Source of the DNA: VRUE01 sp036403515
Lineage (GTDB): Bacteria > Actinomycetota > Thermoleophilia > Solirubrobacterales > 70-9
Direction: 5' to 3'
Length of the DNA stretch: 19,998 nucleotides
Assembly: GCA_036403515.1 (NCBI GenBank)
Contig: DASWQV010000051.1
Coordinates: 1-19,998, forward strand
This document shows, piece after piece, positions 18,950 to 19,998 of this stretch (position 1 is the stretch's first letter; each line of letters begins with the position of its first letter). The notes below the pieces were generated by a model. That model searched no databases. It saw only the letters and a list, made by a program, of their open reading frames with translations, and had not been told where the DNA came from. Made by a program: the position numbers and the translations under genes.

Positions 18950-19801
18950 GTGTATCGAAAGCAAGTACGCCGCCGTAGGGCGGTGCTCGCCCTGCTGATC
19001 GTCGGCTCCTTCGTGTTGCTGACGATCACCTATGGGCACAGTTCCAACGGCCTGCAGCGTGGTGTCAGCACCATCTTCAGCCCGGTTCAATCGGTCTCTG
19101 ACCGCGCCCTAAAGCCCGCCCGCGACCTGGTCGACTGGTTCGACAAGACCTTCGACGCCCGCGGCGAAAACAGTCGTCTCAGGTCAGAGCTGGTCACTGC
19201 TCGGACCCAGGCCGTGGCCGGCCAGGAGGCGCTGCAGGAGAATAGGCAGCTGCGCAAACTGGTCGAATTGGACAACGGCCCCGCGCTTGCCGCCTCGCCC
19301 TATGACCCGGTGACCGGCCGTGTCACCGCGCGCTCGCCGACGGTCTGGCACTCCAGCGTGTCGATCGACGTCGGCAGCGGCGACGGCGTTCACGTCGACG
19401 ACCCGGTCATCAGTGGCGATGGGGTGGTCGGCCGCATCGCTTCGGTCGAGGGCGGATCCGCACAGGTGATGCTGCTCACCGACCACGAAAGCGCGATCTC
19501 CGCCAAGGTCCTGCCGGCCGGGGTGCAGGGTGTGGTCAAGCCCGAAGTCGGCAATCCCGAAGACCTGATCCTAGACTTCATCGACTCGACCAAACGGGTC
19601 CACGGCGGCCTCACCGTGGTCACCGCGGGGTGGCGCGCTCAGGGCCTGGCCTCGCTCTTCCCGCCCGGCCTGCCGCTGGGAGAAGTGACGAAGGCCTCGA
19701 TCATCGAACAGGAGGCCAAGGAACAGGTGAAAATCCGGCCCTACGCCGATCTACGCAATCTCGACCTCGTCCAGGTGCTGACCGGGGGCTCGCGCGGATG
19801 A
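18950..19801 (+). CDS. mreC: Rod shape-determining protein MreC
   Basis: A 283-residue, single-pass membrane protein that links MreB to the extracellular part of the elongation machinery. Residues 12-29 are the membrane helix after a very basic start (RKQVRRRR). A coiled coil follows (about 70-105, ENSRLRSELVTARTQAVAGQ), then the two beta domains with DVGSGDGVHVDDPVISGDGVVGRI and the late motif VTAGWRAQGLASLFPPGLPLGEV. The GTG start is preceded at 6 nt by TAGGTC, which matches the -10 pattern of other genes here except the last base; it is therefore only a weak hint of a leaderless start. The stop overlaps the mreD start by 4 nt (ATGA). Confidence 0.93.
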   Translation: MYRKQVRRRRAVLALLIVGSFVLLTITYGHSSNGLQRGVSTIFSPVQSVSDRALKPARDLVDWFDKTFDARGENSRLRSELVTARTQAVAGQEALQENRQLRKLVELDNGPALAASPYDPVTGRVTARSPTVWHSSVSIDVGSGDGVHVDDPVISGDGVVGRIASVEGGSAQVMLLTDHESAISAKVLPAGVQGVVKPEVGNPEDLILDFIDSTKRVHGGLTVVTAGWRAQGLASLFPPGLPLGEVTKASIIEQEAKEQVKIRPYADLRNLDLVQVLTGGSRG

Positions 19802-19998
19802 TCCTGACGCCGAAGATCGTCGCACGCATCGCCGCAATCTGCCTGCTTGGGGTGCTGCTGCAGCTTTCTTTCTTCTCCCGGGTCGAGCTCTTTCACGTCA
19901 GCCCCGACCTGCTGCCTGCCCTGGTCGTCTGCCTGGGGTTGCTCGGCGGCAGCATGACCGGAGCGGTTAGCGGCTTCTCGATTGGCTTCTTCCTCGAC
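19798..19998 (+). CDS. mreD: Rod shape-determining protein MreD, cut by the window end
   Basis: The first 67 residues are visible. They begin MILTPKIVARIAAICLLGVL, then contain LQLSFFSRVELFHVSPDLLP and a second hydrophobic segment ending GFSIGFFLD. Two membrane helices and the motif with Phe-x-x-x-x-Pro-Asp before the second helix match MreD. The ATG overlaps the mreC stop, so translation is coupled. The 3' end lies outside the window; penicillin-binding protein 2 and RodA genes would be expected next but are not seen. Confidence 0.87.
   Translation, partial: MILTPKIVARIAAICLLGVLLQLSFFSRVELFHVSPDLLPALVVCLGLLGGSMTGAVSGFSIGFFLD

Overview
The window looks like chromosomal DNA of a high-GC actinobacterium, most likely class Thermoleophilia (Solirubrobacterales-like). 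The evidence is the uniformly G/C-ending codon use, many GTG and TTG starts, and familiar gene blocks: tig-clpP...clpX-valS-folC, ndk-maf, mreB-mreC-mreD, plus crotonyl-CoA carboxylase/reductase and a secreted RTX-like protein. The taxonomic call is inference from gene content and protein style; no marker tree was run.

Layout. 1-2.0 kb (+): the 3' part of a crotonyl-CoA carboxylase/reductase gene, then an alpha/beta hydrolase. 2.0-3.7 kb (-): ArsR-like regulator, small winged-helix-like protein, STAS anti-sigma antagonist and a secreted cysteine-rich RTX-like protein, probably read as one unit from a promoter just in front of the ArsR gene. 3.8-5.7 kb (-): GH15 glucoamylase/trehalase-family enzyme. 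5.8-6.8 kb (+): CtaG-type cytochrome oxidase assembly protein and a 36-residue overlapping ORF. 6.8-11.6 kb (+): protein quality control genes tig, clpP and clpX, with an M23 peptidase and a MazEF toxin-antitoxin pair lying between clpP and clpX. 11.8-15.8 kb (+): valS, folC and a 41-residue membrane protein. 15.9-17.8 kb (+): membrane-anchored double zinc-ribbon protein, ndk and maf. 17.9 kb to the end (+): mreB, mreC and the start of mreD (cell-shape operon).

Most notable. (1) A family of palindromic elements: one copy fills the ndk-maf gap, a second, inverted copy sits in frame inside maf, and a third, diverged copy sits in frame inside valS beside an 18-bp perfect hairpin. The two maf-linked copies share sequence blocks and fold alike although stem bases differ, recalling the gene-invading palindromic elements of Rickettsia. 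Two unrelated large inverted repeats flank the M23 start and fill the clpX-valS gap. (2) clpX has no ATG/GTG/TTG able to give its zinc-binding domain; a CTG with a near-perfect Shine-Dalgarno is the likely start. folC probably starts at an ATA. (3) Six genes carry a TANNNT -10 hexamer 5-9 nt before the start codon, pointing to widespread leaderless mRNAs. (4) The RTX-like protein has seven consecutive cysteines spaced exactly nine residues apart, at the position normally held by the buried hydrophobic residue.

No rRNA, tRNA, CRISPR array or classical transposase was seen, and no gene-free stretch exceeds 300 bases.
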